Source: Bugulina stolonifera (taxonomy: Eukaryota; Bryozoa; Gymnolaemata; Cheilostomatida; Bugulidae). From it: DNA of 64,000 nucleotides. The stretch lies in the NCBI GenBank assembly GCA_935421135.1, contig OW285197.1:14017223-14081222 (forward strand), written 5' to 3'. The position numbers were made by a program, and so were the translations under genes. Below, in pieces: positions 41,501-50,699 of the stretch; the first letter of the stretch is position 1; the number at the start of each line of letters is the position of its first letter. Under the pieces are notes generated by a model, which saw only the letters and a program-made list of their open reading frames with translations, was not told where the DNA came from and ran no database searches.

Positions 41501-43363
41501 AAACCTCTCCGGTTGTCTACTTACTAACTTACAATATGCACTAATATAATGTGGAGAAGATAGTGAATTATGAAAGTACAAGATTAATCTCTGCAATTTT
41601 GTGTTCAAGCTACAAAATCTCCAGACAGCTACATGTATATTTACACTTGGAGATTTTTGAATGGATCATGAATCCTTTCAGGCCATTTGTAGCTGAAAAT
41701 TTATATTGACTTTGTGCCTTGGCCACAAAACACCAGATAATTAATCTTGGAGATTTTCTGTCTACACTGGGAGATTTATCGCTCTGGTGATAAATCTCCC
41801 AGTGTTCAAACGCTACTTAATGGCTCATGTCAGTGGATATAAACATCTCTACAGAGTCACTTGACTTATCTCCTACTCTACTCTGGTTTAGTGCAACACA
41901 AGGAGTTGGAAAGCTCTATTTAGTTTTCCAACACGTATAATTTCTTCCTTGCTCGGTCCTTCCTGTAGAAGATGGCATGTTATAACTAAATACTGTAAAC
42001 TCTGATAAAATGTGTTTATAGGAAATCCTGTCTGCAATCAAAAGAGAAACTAAACATCGTGAACAGAGAGATTTTGGAATGCATGTGACAGTAATTATGT
42101 CTCATGGTGCAGAGCAAGGAGTTGTGTACGGTACAGACAGAGTAAAAGTAAAGCTAACAGATGTCTATCATCTACTTTCTTCCAAAAAGTTTGTCAGAAT
42201 GGCTGGGAAACCTAAAGTTATCATAGTACAAGCTTGTAGTGGTAAGTGTTGTGGTGTCTAATATAGGATGGGTGTCCATAACTACCCCCATAGAGTGTAT
42301 CAATCTATAGCGCTTAGGTCCTCAGTCTAACATATTAAAGAGTCAATGAGTCATACTTGTGACATAACAGTCTCTACAACAACAGGAAGTAGTCTATTAT
42401 TATTTATAGTTCGTTTTACTGACTTTATGTTTATACTCAGCTGCACCAGAAACCAAACAATCAGATCACCACCTCAAAAGCAGAAGGGAAGGACTCTCTG
42501 TAGATGACTTGCTCATTATTCAATCCTGCTTTGAAAGTAAGTTTCATCAGATGGCTAAAGGGGGAGTCTAGTCTACTCTTCTATGATACTGAACTACTGG
42601 GTCAGTTCTGGTGTTGATCTTCATGTCTTGTATACATTTATACGGAGTTGCACCCTCACTACATGTCTGTATATATTTACAGGGAGCTACCCCCTCACTC
42701 CATGTCTGTATATATTTATAGGGAGTTGCCCCCTCACTACAAGTCATGTCTGTATATTATTTACAGGTAACTCAGCTATGAGACATCCTCAGTTTGGTTC
42801 TCCATTCATTAGAGTTCTGGTAAAGACGCTGTATAAACATGCCTGTCACCGTGACCTCTACACTCTGTTTGATATTGTAAGTATTATAGTAGACAGTTTT
42901 ATAGAGATCAATGTAATATATACCATATACATTGTACATGACAGGTTAAGCACCCTTTACTATTATAGTAAGAATCACATTTAACAATATATATACTAAC
43001 TGCTTTATGCTGCAGGTACAAGAGAGAGTGAGAGTTCTCAGTAAACGACTGGTAGAAAGAGATCCCACCGATCACATAGAACAGACACCAGTAGTCACCA
43101 AAACCCTGACTGGATACAGAAAGATTTACCTGTTTCCTGGGTTTAGAATAAATGAGAACTACGATAGAGATGAAAGTGACAGTGAGACAGACACTGAGAC
43201 AGACGCTGAGGTAGACGTTGAGATAGATGAGGAAGAAGGCATGAAGCGTGAAGTACTAGACTATCATTGGACAGTCAGACAGGCAGGCTGGTTGGCTGTC
43301 TGGTTGGTTGGATTGCTCACTTGCTGGCTGATTGGCTGGTTGTACAAATGGTTGGCTGAATGA
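26501..43363 (+). CDS. LRR-Roc-COR-caspase protein with C-terminal membrane anchor (13 exons, 1,301 aa)
   Basis: Exons: 26501-26570, 29279-29510, 30158-30298, 30826-30963, 31491-31628, 36658-38657, 38985-39059, 39881-40044, 40719-40892, 42022-42241, 42441-42536, 42767-42876, 43016-43363. All introns are GT-AG, every phase matches and the sum is 3,906 nt. The ATG follows an in-frame stop at 26462. Order: short Ser/Thr-rich N-terminus, leucine-rich repeats (about 100-320), Roc GTPase (about 335-500), COR (about 530-850), Cys/His-rich segment, acidic linker, caspase p20 (about 990-1117), caspase p10 (about 1125-1230), second acidic linker and hydrophobic tail. Roc has P-loop GQTCSGKTS, FIDFGGN and THQDK. 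The caspase has RVGSDRD, SHG (His about 1072) and QACS (Cys about 1116). ROCO proteins are GTP-gated scaffolds and caspases are cell-death or inflammatory proteases. The fusion suggests a self-contained, GTPase-controlled caspase at a membrane. The fold assignments are strong; the role is inferred. Confidence 0.88.
27033..27262. mobile_element. MITE with CAGTTCGAAA sub-repeats, copy 1
   Basis: GAAAAAGACAGTTC at the left is mirrored by GAACTGTCTTTTTC at the right, with several sub-terminal CAGTTCGAAACAGGAC-like words and an AT-rich core (TTAATTAATTAA). A second copy in the other orientation is at 45715-45995. It lies in intron 1 of the ROCO-caspase gene. Confidence 0.75.
27787..28301. repeat. 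28-bp minisatellite, about 18 copies
   Basis: Unit CTACATAATATACTGTGTAG plus AYCACAGR. Variation alternates between GACC and GATC and between CAGA and CAGG. Located in intron 1 of the ROCO-caspase gene. Non-coding. Confidence 0.95.
28632..28712. repeat. 24-bp repeat, three to four copies
   Basis: Copies of GTTTACACTATACCAACTAG followed by TTG and a short spacer, within intron 1. It keeps a short ORF open but I see no exon signals around it. Confidence 0.7.
29791..32111 (+). repeat. 665-bp tandem duplication units, each with one LRR exon
   Basis: A block beginning CAGGAATTTATGAAATATAT recurs at about 29791, 30459, 31123 and 31788. The first three copies each contain a phase-2 to phase-2 LRR exon (141, 138 and 138 nt). 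The fourth is cut at 32111, just before its exon, by the sequence carrying a Tigger-like end. The intron parts are nearly identical, so the duplications are recent. Each exon encodes about two LRRs built on LCQLTNLQKL and LTSLTEL. Confidence 0.92.
32133..32280. mobile_element. Truncated Tigger-like MITE
   Basis: Begins TACAGTGGAACTCGCTTAATT and matches 4238-4330 for about 90 bp (AGTTCAAACTA, CTTGGT.CCTGCTGAGCAC, TATAAATGGCT), then diverges. It marks the point where the fourth LRR unit is interrupted. Confidence 0.6.
32450..33200 (-). pseudogene. Penelope-like reverse transcriptase fragment
   Basis: Read on the minus strand, three short frames carry ordered reverse transcriptase motifs: GNFYGATKIYKF, then SFDVVSQFTNIPLDLTI (motif A with its Asp), then YGIPLGPAIAGI (motif B). 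The catalytic double-Asp motif region is damaged (WYRCDTV) and the frames are shifted relative to each other, so this is a dead fragment. FYG-x-x-KI-K and SFDVVSxFTNIP are typical of Penelope-like elements. It lies in the 5-kb intron between the last LRR cassette and the Roc-COR exon. Confidence 0.7.
33739..36114. mobile_element. TTAA-flanked element with short inverted ends
   Basis: AGTGATCATGCA at 33739 is mirrored by TGCATGATCACT ending at 36114. TTAA lies directly outside both ends, and CCTAGG follows just inside both. This is the footprint expected of a piggyBac-type insertion. The interior (about 2.4 kb) shows no long ORF, so it would be non-autonomous or decayed. It sits in an intron of the ROCO-caspase gene. 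Confidence 0.5.
36165..36449 (+). mobile_element. Truncated hAT non-autonomous element
   Basis: Shares AAATGGCTCACTGATGCAAA, AGTTGAGCTAAACCA and the terminus GGTTGGGAACCCCTG with the inverse of 23505-23983. The other end is missing. Confidence 0.65.
36658..38657 (+). CDS. ROCO-caspase exon 6: last LRRs, Roc and COR
   Basis: A 2,000-nt exon with acceptor TTTACAG and donor GTAAGT. Residues run from SLSALSNLQKLNI through two further LRRs into the Roc domain. The P-loop Gly is near residue 344, DFGG forms the switch-II-like motif and THQDK the base-recognition motif. COR follows, containing the winged-helix-like ITQEQLEVILMYLHNSGKLL and ending in a Cys/His-rich segment (CTFFCPHC ... PSWCQFHG). 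The last feature is common in ROCO proteins of invertebrates. It is the largest uninterrupted coding block in the window; the two opposite-strand ORFs are shadows. Confidence 0.95.
39087..39693. mobile_element. hAT non-autonomous element with perfect target duplication
   Basis: Bounded by CAGAGATG and CATCTCTG and flanked on both sides by TATATATG (39079-39086 and 39694-39701), an exact 8-bp duplication. The interior is filled with CAAGTT/AACTCGAGT words. Inserted in the intron between the COR-side exons and the caspase exons. Confidence 0.85.
40186..40602. repeat. Element-like segment with direct repeats of about 58 bp
   Basis: Two direct copies (about 40186-40243 and 40544-40602) share CAACCC.AAATC.AATTG, CGCAGACC and TTCGTCTTT. 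The enclosed DNA is clearly richer in GC than its surroundings. It could be a small terminal-repeat element or SINE-like insertion in the intron before the first caspase exon. Identity not established. Confidence 0.5.
40719..43363 (+). CDS. ROCO-caspase exons 9-13: caspase catalytic domain and anchor
   Basis: Exon 9 gives RGRALIINNMTFDG and the HLTRVGSDRDVQNM region, where the Arg corresponds to the caspase S1-pocket Arg. Exon 10 contains the catalytic His in MSHGAEQG and the catalytic Cys in VQACS. Exons 11-13 give the small subunit, with MRHPQFGSPFIRVL as the substrate-groove segment and YRKIYLFPG as the terminal strand. The residue after QACS is Ala across the exon 10/11 junction, where caspases normally have Gly. 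Exon 13 then encodes an Asp/Glu-rich linker, about 23 hydrophobic residues rich in Trp and Leu, and the stop. AATAAA follows at 43386. Confidence 0.9.
40960..41410. repeat. 62-bp tandem repeat, about seven copies
   Basis: The unit runs CTCTCTCTGTTGTACTACTA through ATAGGAGTTATG, with spacing of 62 bp. It lies in the intron between caspase exons 9 and 10. Non-coding. Confidence 0.9.
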
Positions 43364-43385
43364 CTGACCATCTACTGAGTGACTG

Positions 43386-43391
43386 AATAAA
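43386..43391 (+). terminator. AATAAA signal of the ROCO-caspase gene
   Basis: A canonical polyadenylation hexamer 22 bp after the stop codon. Confidence 0.6.
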
Positions 43392-43399
43392 CTATTCAA

Positions 43400-43980
43400 T
43401 ATAATATATCATATACATGTATTATAATCATTAGCTAATGGCTGCATACCTGTTAGTTGGTTGGTTTACATGTTCACTGTATATGTATATCTACAAGTAC
43501 ATGTAGGTGTAAATGTAATAATGATTATATAGACCACATTATACTGATTACTGATTATGTAGTAATTAACATGGTATTATATATATATACAGTATATATT
43601 ATATAATAATAAATATACTTATTATTGTATAATTATAATAAACAGTTACTTTGTCTATAACATGTATATATATTAGTAATCAGAGGTAGAACTAGACACT
43701 AAGCTTATTTAGAGCGCGTAGTGTACTGTATATATTCAGGAGTTGTCTGCTCTGTTATCTTAGAATGTTCAAAGAGAGGATAACTCTGGGTATCAATTCT
43801 GATACTGCAGTTCTTTACAGTTCCATACAGTAAACGTAGCTGATACTTGACAAATCTCTCTGCTGAAATTTCTTTATTTCTTCCAGATTCTCACAAAATT
43901 TATGGTTTCTAGCACGAAAGCTAAGTAACCCAATAAATCTAATCCCCCAGTAAGCAAAGCAATGGCCCTTTGTGACCAGA
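43400..43980. other. Intergenic, very AT-rich
   Basis: Between the ROCO-caspase polyadenylation signal and the 20-bp minisatellite; includes TATATATA-rich stretches (43570-43680). No gene recognised. Confidence 0.5.
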
Positions 43981-43984
43981 TAAC

Positions 43985-44785
43985 TAGTATTGTGTTTCAC
44001 CTTCACTATCCAATGGTGACCTTCACCAGCTAATGGTGACCTTCACCAGCTAATGGTGACCTTCACTATCTAATGGTGACCTTCACTATCTAATGGTGAC
44101 CTTCACTATCTAATGGTGACCTTCACTAGCTAATGGTGACCTTCACTATCTAATGGTGACATTAGGTGTCTTCGCGACCTCTTGGACGGACCCGGGTCGC
44201 AAATAAAATTTACAAGATGGCCGTCCGACCAAGGCCAGAAGGGCTATTGGCCTAGGATTTTGCTTGGCCGGACGAAACCATCCCTAGCTCATCGGCACAC
44301 CTGATTTCTTCGCACGGAAATGAGGATTTTGCTTTTGACCCAGGCCGGTGTGTTCGCGACCCTGTGACGGATGTGTACCGGAAAATATTTTTGTAAATCG
44401 GCCTGGGTCTGAAGTTGAGGTCGCGAAGACACCTACTAGCTAATGGTGACCTTCACTAGCCAATGGTGACCTTCACTAGCTAATGGTGACCTTCACTATC
44501 TAATGGTGACCTTCACTAGCTAATGGTGACCTTCACTAGCTAATGGTGACCTTCACTAGCCAATGGTGACCTTCACTAGCTAATGGTGACCTTCACTAGC
44601 TAATGGTTACCTTCACTAGGTATGGTGACCTTCACTAGCCAATGGTGACCTTCACTAGCTAATGGTGACCTTCAATAGTTAATGGTGACCTTCACTAGGT
44701 ATGGTGACCTTCACTAGGTAATGGTGACCTTCACTAGCTAATGGTTACCTTCACTAGTTAATGGTGACCTTCACTAGCAAACTGA
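43985..44785. repeat. 20-bp minisatellite, interrupted by a MITE
   Basis: About 25 copies of CTAATGGTGACCTTCACTAG, split by the TA-flanked MITE at 44165-44433. Confidence 0.95.
44165..44433. mobile_element. TA-flanked MITE, copy 2, inside the minisatellite
   Basis: GGTGTCTTCGCGACCTC and GAGGTCGCGAAGACACC are perfect 17-bp inverted ends, with TA on both sides. It corresponds to 5517-5784 inverted and keeps better-preserved ends, suggesting a younger insertion. Confidence 0.9.
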
Positions 44786-44789
44786 TACC

Positions 44790-45635
44790 AAAGTTGGTAT
44801 AAAATCAATGTCCAGCCAAGGAGTAAGCTGATTACAATGACTTAATTTCTGCTGGACTGCGGTCAAGTCAGGACAGATATTTGGGTAAGCAACAGGGCTA
44901 CCCATCACAACTACCTAAATATCTGAATACTTTAATGGATGATTTTTGTGACATTTTCATAATTTGTAGCAAATGATTCCCCAAGTGAGAACTAGAGAAA
45001 CTAGAAGTAGAAAATTTACCAATAGCCATCAGGTTGTTGATAAACAGCTCTCCAGTCATACTAGGCTATTGTAATGAGGCTGGGAACAGAAAGCTAGCAA
45101 CAAGCTACTGGACTAAAGATATCGAGCCTGGGTTCCAGCAATAAATTGGTAATACATGATGTAGGATAGAGAACGGTGGAACCATATTCTATCTCAAAGG
45201 CTAGTCAGTGGTTGGTGTTTAATCATTTACACTAACTATCATAACTAAATCCATCTGGTGGATTCCACAAGGAGACTTCTGGCTCTAGCTAAATGTTGGT
45301 TTGAAAATACTTACACTATAGGTTAGCCGGTTTTATATTTACAAGAGTAGTCTGACAAATAGGCCTATTACATGAATTGTCAATTATTTATGATATGATG
45401 TTTTTATGCAAGAAATTTGTCTATTGAACAGTCCTTGCATGAAAAGTATAAATTACAGTATAATATGTATAGTAATGGCCAAACCCCATACACATGTACA
45501 TAATACGTATTACTAACTTACAAATCTAACCTATATATTATTTTGTAGGTTAACAGCGCTTTACAGCTTTTATAGCTTTGTGAGTTAGCAAGCTACACTG
45601 TACATGTAAGTTCTCATGCCTATCTAGAAACCGTA
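44790..45635. other. Intergenic, no gene recognised
   Basis: Unique AT-rich DNA between two minisatellites. No exon or RNA gene recognised. Confidence 0.5.
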
Positions 45636-45639
45636 GGCT

Positions 45640-46275
45640 AGGTGAGCGGTGAGATCACAGGCTAGGTGAGCAGCGAGACCATAGGCTAGGTGAGCGGTGA
45701 GATCGGTAAAGAGACATTTCGAAAAAGACAGTTCGAAACAGGACATTTCACAACTGGACAGTTAGAAACAGGATAGTTCGAAACTGTGTAGATTATATTT
45801 AGAAGAACACAACTTACAGATAATTAATTCTAATTAATTAATTTAATTAATTAAATAAAAAAAGTAATACTAAAAATAAAAATTAGTTGAAATCTGGTGG
45901 TTGGGGTTTGGGGTTAGGCTTTTCGAACTGTCCAGTGTTGAACTGTCCACTTTCGAAACGTCCTGTTTCGAACTGTCTTTTTCGAACAGTCGCACATTCG
46001 GTGAGATCACAGGCTAGGTGAGCGGCAAGACCATAGGCTAGGTGAGCGGTGAGATCACAGGCTAGGTGAGTGGTGAGACTACAGGCTAGGTGGGCAGTGA
46101 GACTACAGGCTAGGTGGGCAGTGAGATCACAGGCTAGGTGGGCGGTGAGATTACAGGCTAGGTGGGCAGTTAGATCACAAGCTAGGTGGGTGGTGAGATC
46201 ACAGGCTAGGTGGGCAGTGAGACCATAGGCTAGGTGAGTGGTGAGACCATAGGCTAGGTGGGCAGTGATACTACA
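45640..46275. repeat. 24-bp minisatellite, interrupted by a MITE
   Basis: Units of GCTAGGTGAGCGGTGAGATC plus ACAG, about 14 copies in total. The array is broken by the MITE at 45715-45995. The 156-codon minus-strand ORF with TAHLACDL-type repeats is a product of the array. Confidence 0.9.
45715..45995. mobile_element. MITE with CAGTTCGAAA sub-repeats, copy 2
   Basis: Left TTTCGAAAAAGACAGTTCG is mirrored by CGAACTGTCTTTTTCGAA at the right. Internal CAGTTCGAAAC and AACTGTCC words and the TTAATTAATTTAATTAATTAA core match 27033-27262. Confidence 0.8.
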
Positions 46276-46539
46276 ATCACAAATATCTTTGCTAACAACT
46301 TTGATAGACAAAGTTGCTGACACTTTAGATAGGAGAATAGTGAAATCAAACAATACTTCAGTATTAAATAGTTATGGATAATGTTATTAATTAGTAGTTT
46401 ATGAATCAGTAGTTGTGTAGGAGACCATGTTGTTTATTACATCATCACTTCTCGTGAAATAACACAGTGTTCCCTACTCTGATTGATTCTGTAGTGAGTT
46501 ACTCTTCCTTACTGCCGTGACAGTCAGACGACGTCAAAC

Positions 46540-49500
46540 ATGTCGATGGAGAGTGCCGAGGAGCCCGATTTGAGAGAAGTCATAATCGCTTATGTATACC
46601 AGACGTAAGTTGTAGACTATCAGCAGTCTCTTATCAGTACCAGACGTAAGTTATAGACTATCAGCAGTCTCTTATCAGTACCAGACGTCAGGTATAGACT
46701 ATCAGCAGGGATTCGTATTATTAATCTTCTTATTAATATGGTGTGTGACTTCCTACAAGTATGTTTATCATGTACCCATGCCCGTTTAGTCATACTGCTG
46801 TTAATTTGACTGAGAACTAATACATCTGACTACAGTGAGTGTTACATAGTTACAGGAATGGTGGAACTTCATATTGTATTGTACGAAACTTTGCTAAGAA
46901 TTCGTTTTTGGTGCAAATGATTTCCTGTCGTTCATGCACCACAGTACAGAAGCATTAACACAGACCAATGAACTGCTAGCAATGACCTCTTCAGGCTGTT
47001 ACTATTGTAATGGTTTCTGTGATTTGGTGCGGTCGTCCTTGGACGACTATCGACCCAGAAATGAAGTGCCTATGAGTGGTAATAGGACTTCGCATTACAT
47101 GAAAGATCGAGCGGTCTCAGTAGCCCAATAACTACCAGAAACGACCCATCTGGTCCCAAGTCTGACCTTCAGACTATACGTTGAAAGAGAGTGATCCGAC
47201 CTAGTAGGCGGTTCGCTAAGCGAATGACCTGACAAAAGGAAGTGAAAGTCTCTGTATCAAGTATAGATGTGTCTTTATTGAAAGCCTACTGAAGACTGAG
47301 ACAATGAACAGTAAAACAATGCCCTTTATATAGTATAAGGACTTCCGGCCGACGTGGTGTCGGGAAAAGACGACGTGAGGTCGTCCGGAAGTTGCGCAAC
47401 AAGATGGCCGCCGGAAGCCCGACGGCCGACCCAAAATAGGTCGGGTTATACAAAAGTTGCTTATAATGGTCCAATTCATGTACAAAATGAATATCAATGG
47501 ATTCTGAGAGGTCGGGCCTCTGTACATGGGTATAAAAGGCATTAAAAGACTTAGTAATAATCATGTAACTATATACAATAATATAGGAATAAAGTACAAG
47601 CAGATATATACAATTATGTGCACACAAGAATGAGTGTCAGATGTAACATACGACTGGGCGTACCATTACACTATTATGTTGTGTGGAATCCATAACATGG
47701 CCATACTAACTCATATAACCTACACTAAATATTACAGTATAGAGGAACATGGGCATAAAACTAGTACCTACCCGCAGCTAGTGAGCATCAAACTAACCGT
47801 ACGAGATAATGATGCTAAGAAGTATGCTGACATAATTGTACAAGTTCGTAAGTTGTCTTCTCTCATTCTTACTGTTTCATGTATGAGTACATTATAGTAT
47901 GTGTAGGGCAACAGCATGAGTAGCTGCCTTCTAGGGGCATGTTAGTGTGAGTTCTCATAACAGCGGAACTCCTTGCTCTACTTCAACCTAGTAACCTGGG
48001 AGGAACCCTGTCTCCCACTCTAACCTAGTAACCTGGGAGAAACCCTGTCTCCCACTCTAACCTAGTAGCCTGGGAGGAACCTTGTCTCCCACTCTAACCT
48101 AGTAACCTGGGAGGAACCCTGTCTCCCACTCTAACCTAGTAACCTGGGAGGAACCCTGTCTCCCACTTCTCCCCCGACTCACGGGATCAATGACGTTGTG
48201 ATGTAAAGACATTTTGTTACCAGAACACTCACTCAATATTCTATGGATCAAGTTTAACTGACCAGAGTTGAGGTGCACTAACTACGTCCACTCGCTACTC
48301 TAACTCAATGTCTACTGCTCACATAGTGACCAACTACTTCCTATAGCTATATTGCTGTTTACCGACTATCCTTGACCCATGTACTACCTCTTCTCCACAG
48401 TAAGTGACACATTGCGTATGTTACTCTACCTGTTGACAGGTGAGCAGTTATTTACTGGCTGCAAGGCCAGGGAAGAAAGGCAGAAGGAGTCGTTGATAAT
48501 GAGACCTTCTCTGGACAGACAGAGGGGACACAACTACTTTGACTCCATGTTGGAGTATCTAATAGAAGATGGAGAGCTTAGTTATGGCAGACTGCTCAGG
48601 GTGAGTGTAATCTGTAGTACATACAACGGGAAGTGGAGTGTAATCTGTAATTTTAGTTTAGTTTAGTTTAGTTTATTTATTTTACCATACATTATCAGTC
48701 AGTAACAGGCACTGATGATAGAATTGATGGTATATGTACATATACATACTCTCTATTCAATATTCACATAGTGTAGTTATTACCATTGTTAAAAAATTTC
48801 ATAAAAATATTGAAAAAACTGTTGGATCGCTTTGCAGTTCGTGCTATTACAGGCCTCTATAGAGTCTTTGAGCGAGAGGTTCTTCTGCAGTTATTAAAAA
48901 AAATAGCACATGCAATAGGAAGTAGGGTGTAATCTGTAGTACATGTATATACAACAGGAAGTTGAGTGTAATCTGTAGTATATACAACAGGAAGTTGAGT
49001 GTAATCTGTAGTATATACAACAGGAAGTAGGGTGTAATCTGCAGTATATACAACAGGAAGTCGGTTGGACGGCAGTACTACTATGGTCTGTTTTATGATT
49101 TCTGTGCCCTTATTTTCTATACTAGTATTCTACTAAATTCAGCCGAAGCTAATAAGAAATTAGTGGTGCAGTCCATAAAACTAAACCAAAAGTTATGGTT
49201 ATTACGTTAGCTTACATTGTATTACATGTTTAACCTCTACTCAGTGTATTAAACTATCTACATGATGTATTGTAATTAGAGGTGGAACGAGACTCGAGAT
49301 TTCTCGAGTCTCGTATCGAATTGCCTTGTCTCGAAAGTCGTCTCGAGATGGTAATTAGTATTCGAGACTGGAGAACAAATAGCAACTAATAATATTTACT
49401 TATAATAAATTAATAATTATAATACAATTAATTGCTAATCAGCAATAAATCTATCAAATAGAAAATTATTATTCAAATTATTTAGTAATACTACCTACAT

Positions 49501-50622
49501 GTACATTCACAGCACTGATTTTCTAGTAATAACATTGCAGCTAACGCTGAGCTACTAGTCGATCACTACAAGTCATACAGAATTACTAACGACTGTCAAT
49601 CACTACTCCCATAATGCAATGTTATGTACTTACCAAAAGTTGTCTACTCATGAGATTATTTCATTAAAGGAAACATAACTCCATACTAATTTGTCAAATT
49701 ACATTATTATTTTAGTGCCCATGTACATGCAATGTAATGTACATGGAATACATAAGCAATATATTTCACACCTTATTGAAGTGCATAATGATAAAATACA
49801 GAGTTTGCAGAGTAGCAATTGAAACTATTGGAGTTCAAACATGCAGATATATTAAATTTGGCAAACATTTTAGGAAAATTCCCTTGAAACCTAAAACCCA
49901 GTCTCGTCTCGTCTCGAAGTTTTTAGAAGTGGTGTCTCGAATCTCGTCTCGAAACCAAAAATGCTGTCTCGTTCCACCTCTAATTGTAATGCAGTGTGAT
50001 CTACATACATTCACATGAATTGTTAGGCTGCCGGTTCCTGCTGTACTTGGTAACCCCTTACTCTAGCTTTAACTGAGCAGAAACAACGGCTCTTCCCTTC
50101 ATATTCTAGATAATCATATCAACTGGAGAGCTGGCCCGCAATGCTATGTTTGCCAGCAAACCTGACAGAGTTATTGACCTCATAGCCTGGTGTCTGATGT
50201 TCTTAGAGAGCTCAGGCTATGATGCATGGCACAAGCAGTCACAGAATGGCTGGGTAGGTTTGATACAATCCAAACTATACCGTGAGTTTGTCCGCTCTGT
50301 TGTCATGGCAACAGGCTCAAACAGATGGTTGGCGGAGTGCATAAACTTGTACCGTTAAGTTGTTGATGACTAAAACAATATTGTCACGTTACTCTCCCAA
50401 ACATTGTCAAAATTTCAAACACTCAATCCGATTGGTTACATAATCAGATATAATACAATACTCTACTTCTGCCGTCCATAGGGCCAGATGATGAGCGCTT
50501 ACTCTGTCGAGGGAAAGGGTGACAAGGCTAAGGAAGAAGAGATCGTCGAGAAGGAGGACCAACTAGAAGCTCCAAGTGAAGGGGAAGACTTAAAAGTGGA
50601 AGAGGAAACAGTAGCAGCATAA
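46540..50622 (+). CDS. Bcl-2 family protein 1 (5 exons, 219 aa)
   Basis: Exons 46540-46604, 47738-47847, 48401-48600, 50110-50253 and 50482-50622 join with matching phases to 660 nt. The first helix is DLREVIIAYVYQT. SDTLRMLLYLLTGEQLF occupies the BH3 position but lacks the Gly-Asp pair. BH1 is DGELSYGRLLR followed across an intron by IIISTGELA. BH2 is YDAWHKQSQNGW, with an intron directly after the Trp. Bcl-2 proteins control mitochondrial outer-membrane integrity and caspase activation. This one ends in an acidic Glu/Lys-rich tail with no membrane anchor, so it is probably soluble or peripheral. Anti- versus pro-death function cannot be called. It lies 3.2 kb downstream of the ROCO-caspase gene, on the same strand. 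AATAAA at 50694. Confidence 0.75.
46590..46700 (+). repeat. Duplicated splice-donor region of Bcl-2 gene 1
   Basis: A 49-bp unit containing TACCAGACGTAAGTTRTAGAC follows exon 1 twice and a third partial copy starts near 46679 (AGACGTCAGG). The first two copies both carry a GTAAGT donor. Use of the second donor would add 49 nt with an early stop. Confidence 0.8.
46705..47737. other. Intron 1 of Bcl-2 gene 1 with a CG-rich insertion
   Basis: Contains a CG-rich segment (about 47000-47530) with self-complementary words such as GGTCGTCC/GGACGACC, GCTAAGC and CGTCGGGCTTCC-like stretches. This suggests a foldback or MITE-type insertion. ORFs on both strands over it are open but have no recognisable domain. 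Confidence 0.45.
47965..48172. repeat. 37-bp repeat, about five copies
   Basis: Unit CCTAGTAACCTGGGAGGAAC followed by CCTGTCTCCCACTCTAA. In intron 2 of Bcl-2 gene 1. Confidence 0.9.
48905..49065. repeat. About 36-bp repeats, GGAAGTNGRGTGTAATCTG
   Basis: Four or so copies of a GTAATCTGTAGTATATACAA plus CAGGAAGT unit. A related single copy overlaps the region just after exon 3 (48600-48650). Confidence 0.8.
49277..49982. mobile_element. hAT non-autonomous element with perfect target duplication
   Basis: Ends TAGAGGTGGAACGAGAC and GTCTCGTTCCACCTCTA are perfect 17-bp inverted repeats. ATTGTAAT flanks both sides (49269-49276, 49983-49990). CTCGAGA/TCTCGT sub-terminal words are abundant. Inserted in the intron between BH1 halves of Bcl-2 gene 1. 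The 93-codon ORF inside has no recognisable domain. Confidence 0.9.
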
Positions 50623-50693
50623 ACTGTATTTCATGTCAATTGTCGGGTTAATAACAACATACTATTACATGTGTAGAGAACTGGTGTAGAATT

Positions 50694-50699
50694 AATAAA
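50694..50699 (+). terminator. AATAAA signal of Bcl-2 gene 1
   Basis: Canonical hexamer 72 bp after the stop. A second AATAAA at about 50934 is an alternative. Confidence 0.55.

Noticed and set aside
45883..46353. 156-codon minus-strand ORF
   Set aside because: Made by the 24-bp minisatellite and the adjoining MITE.
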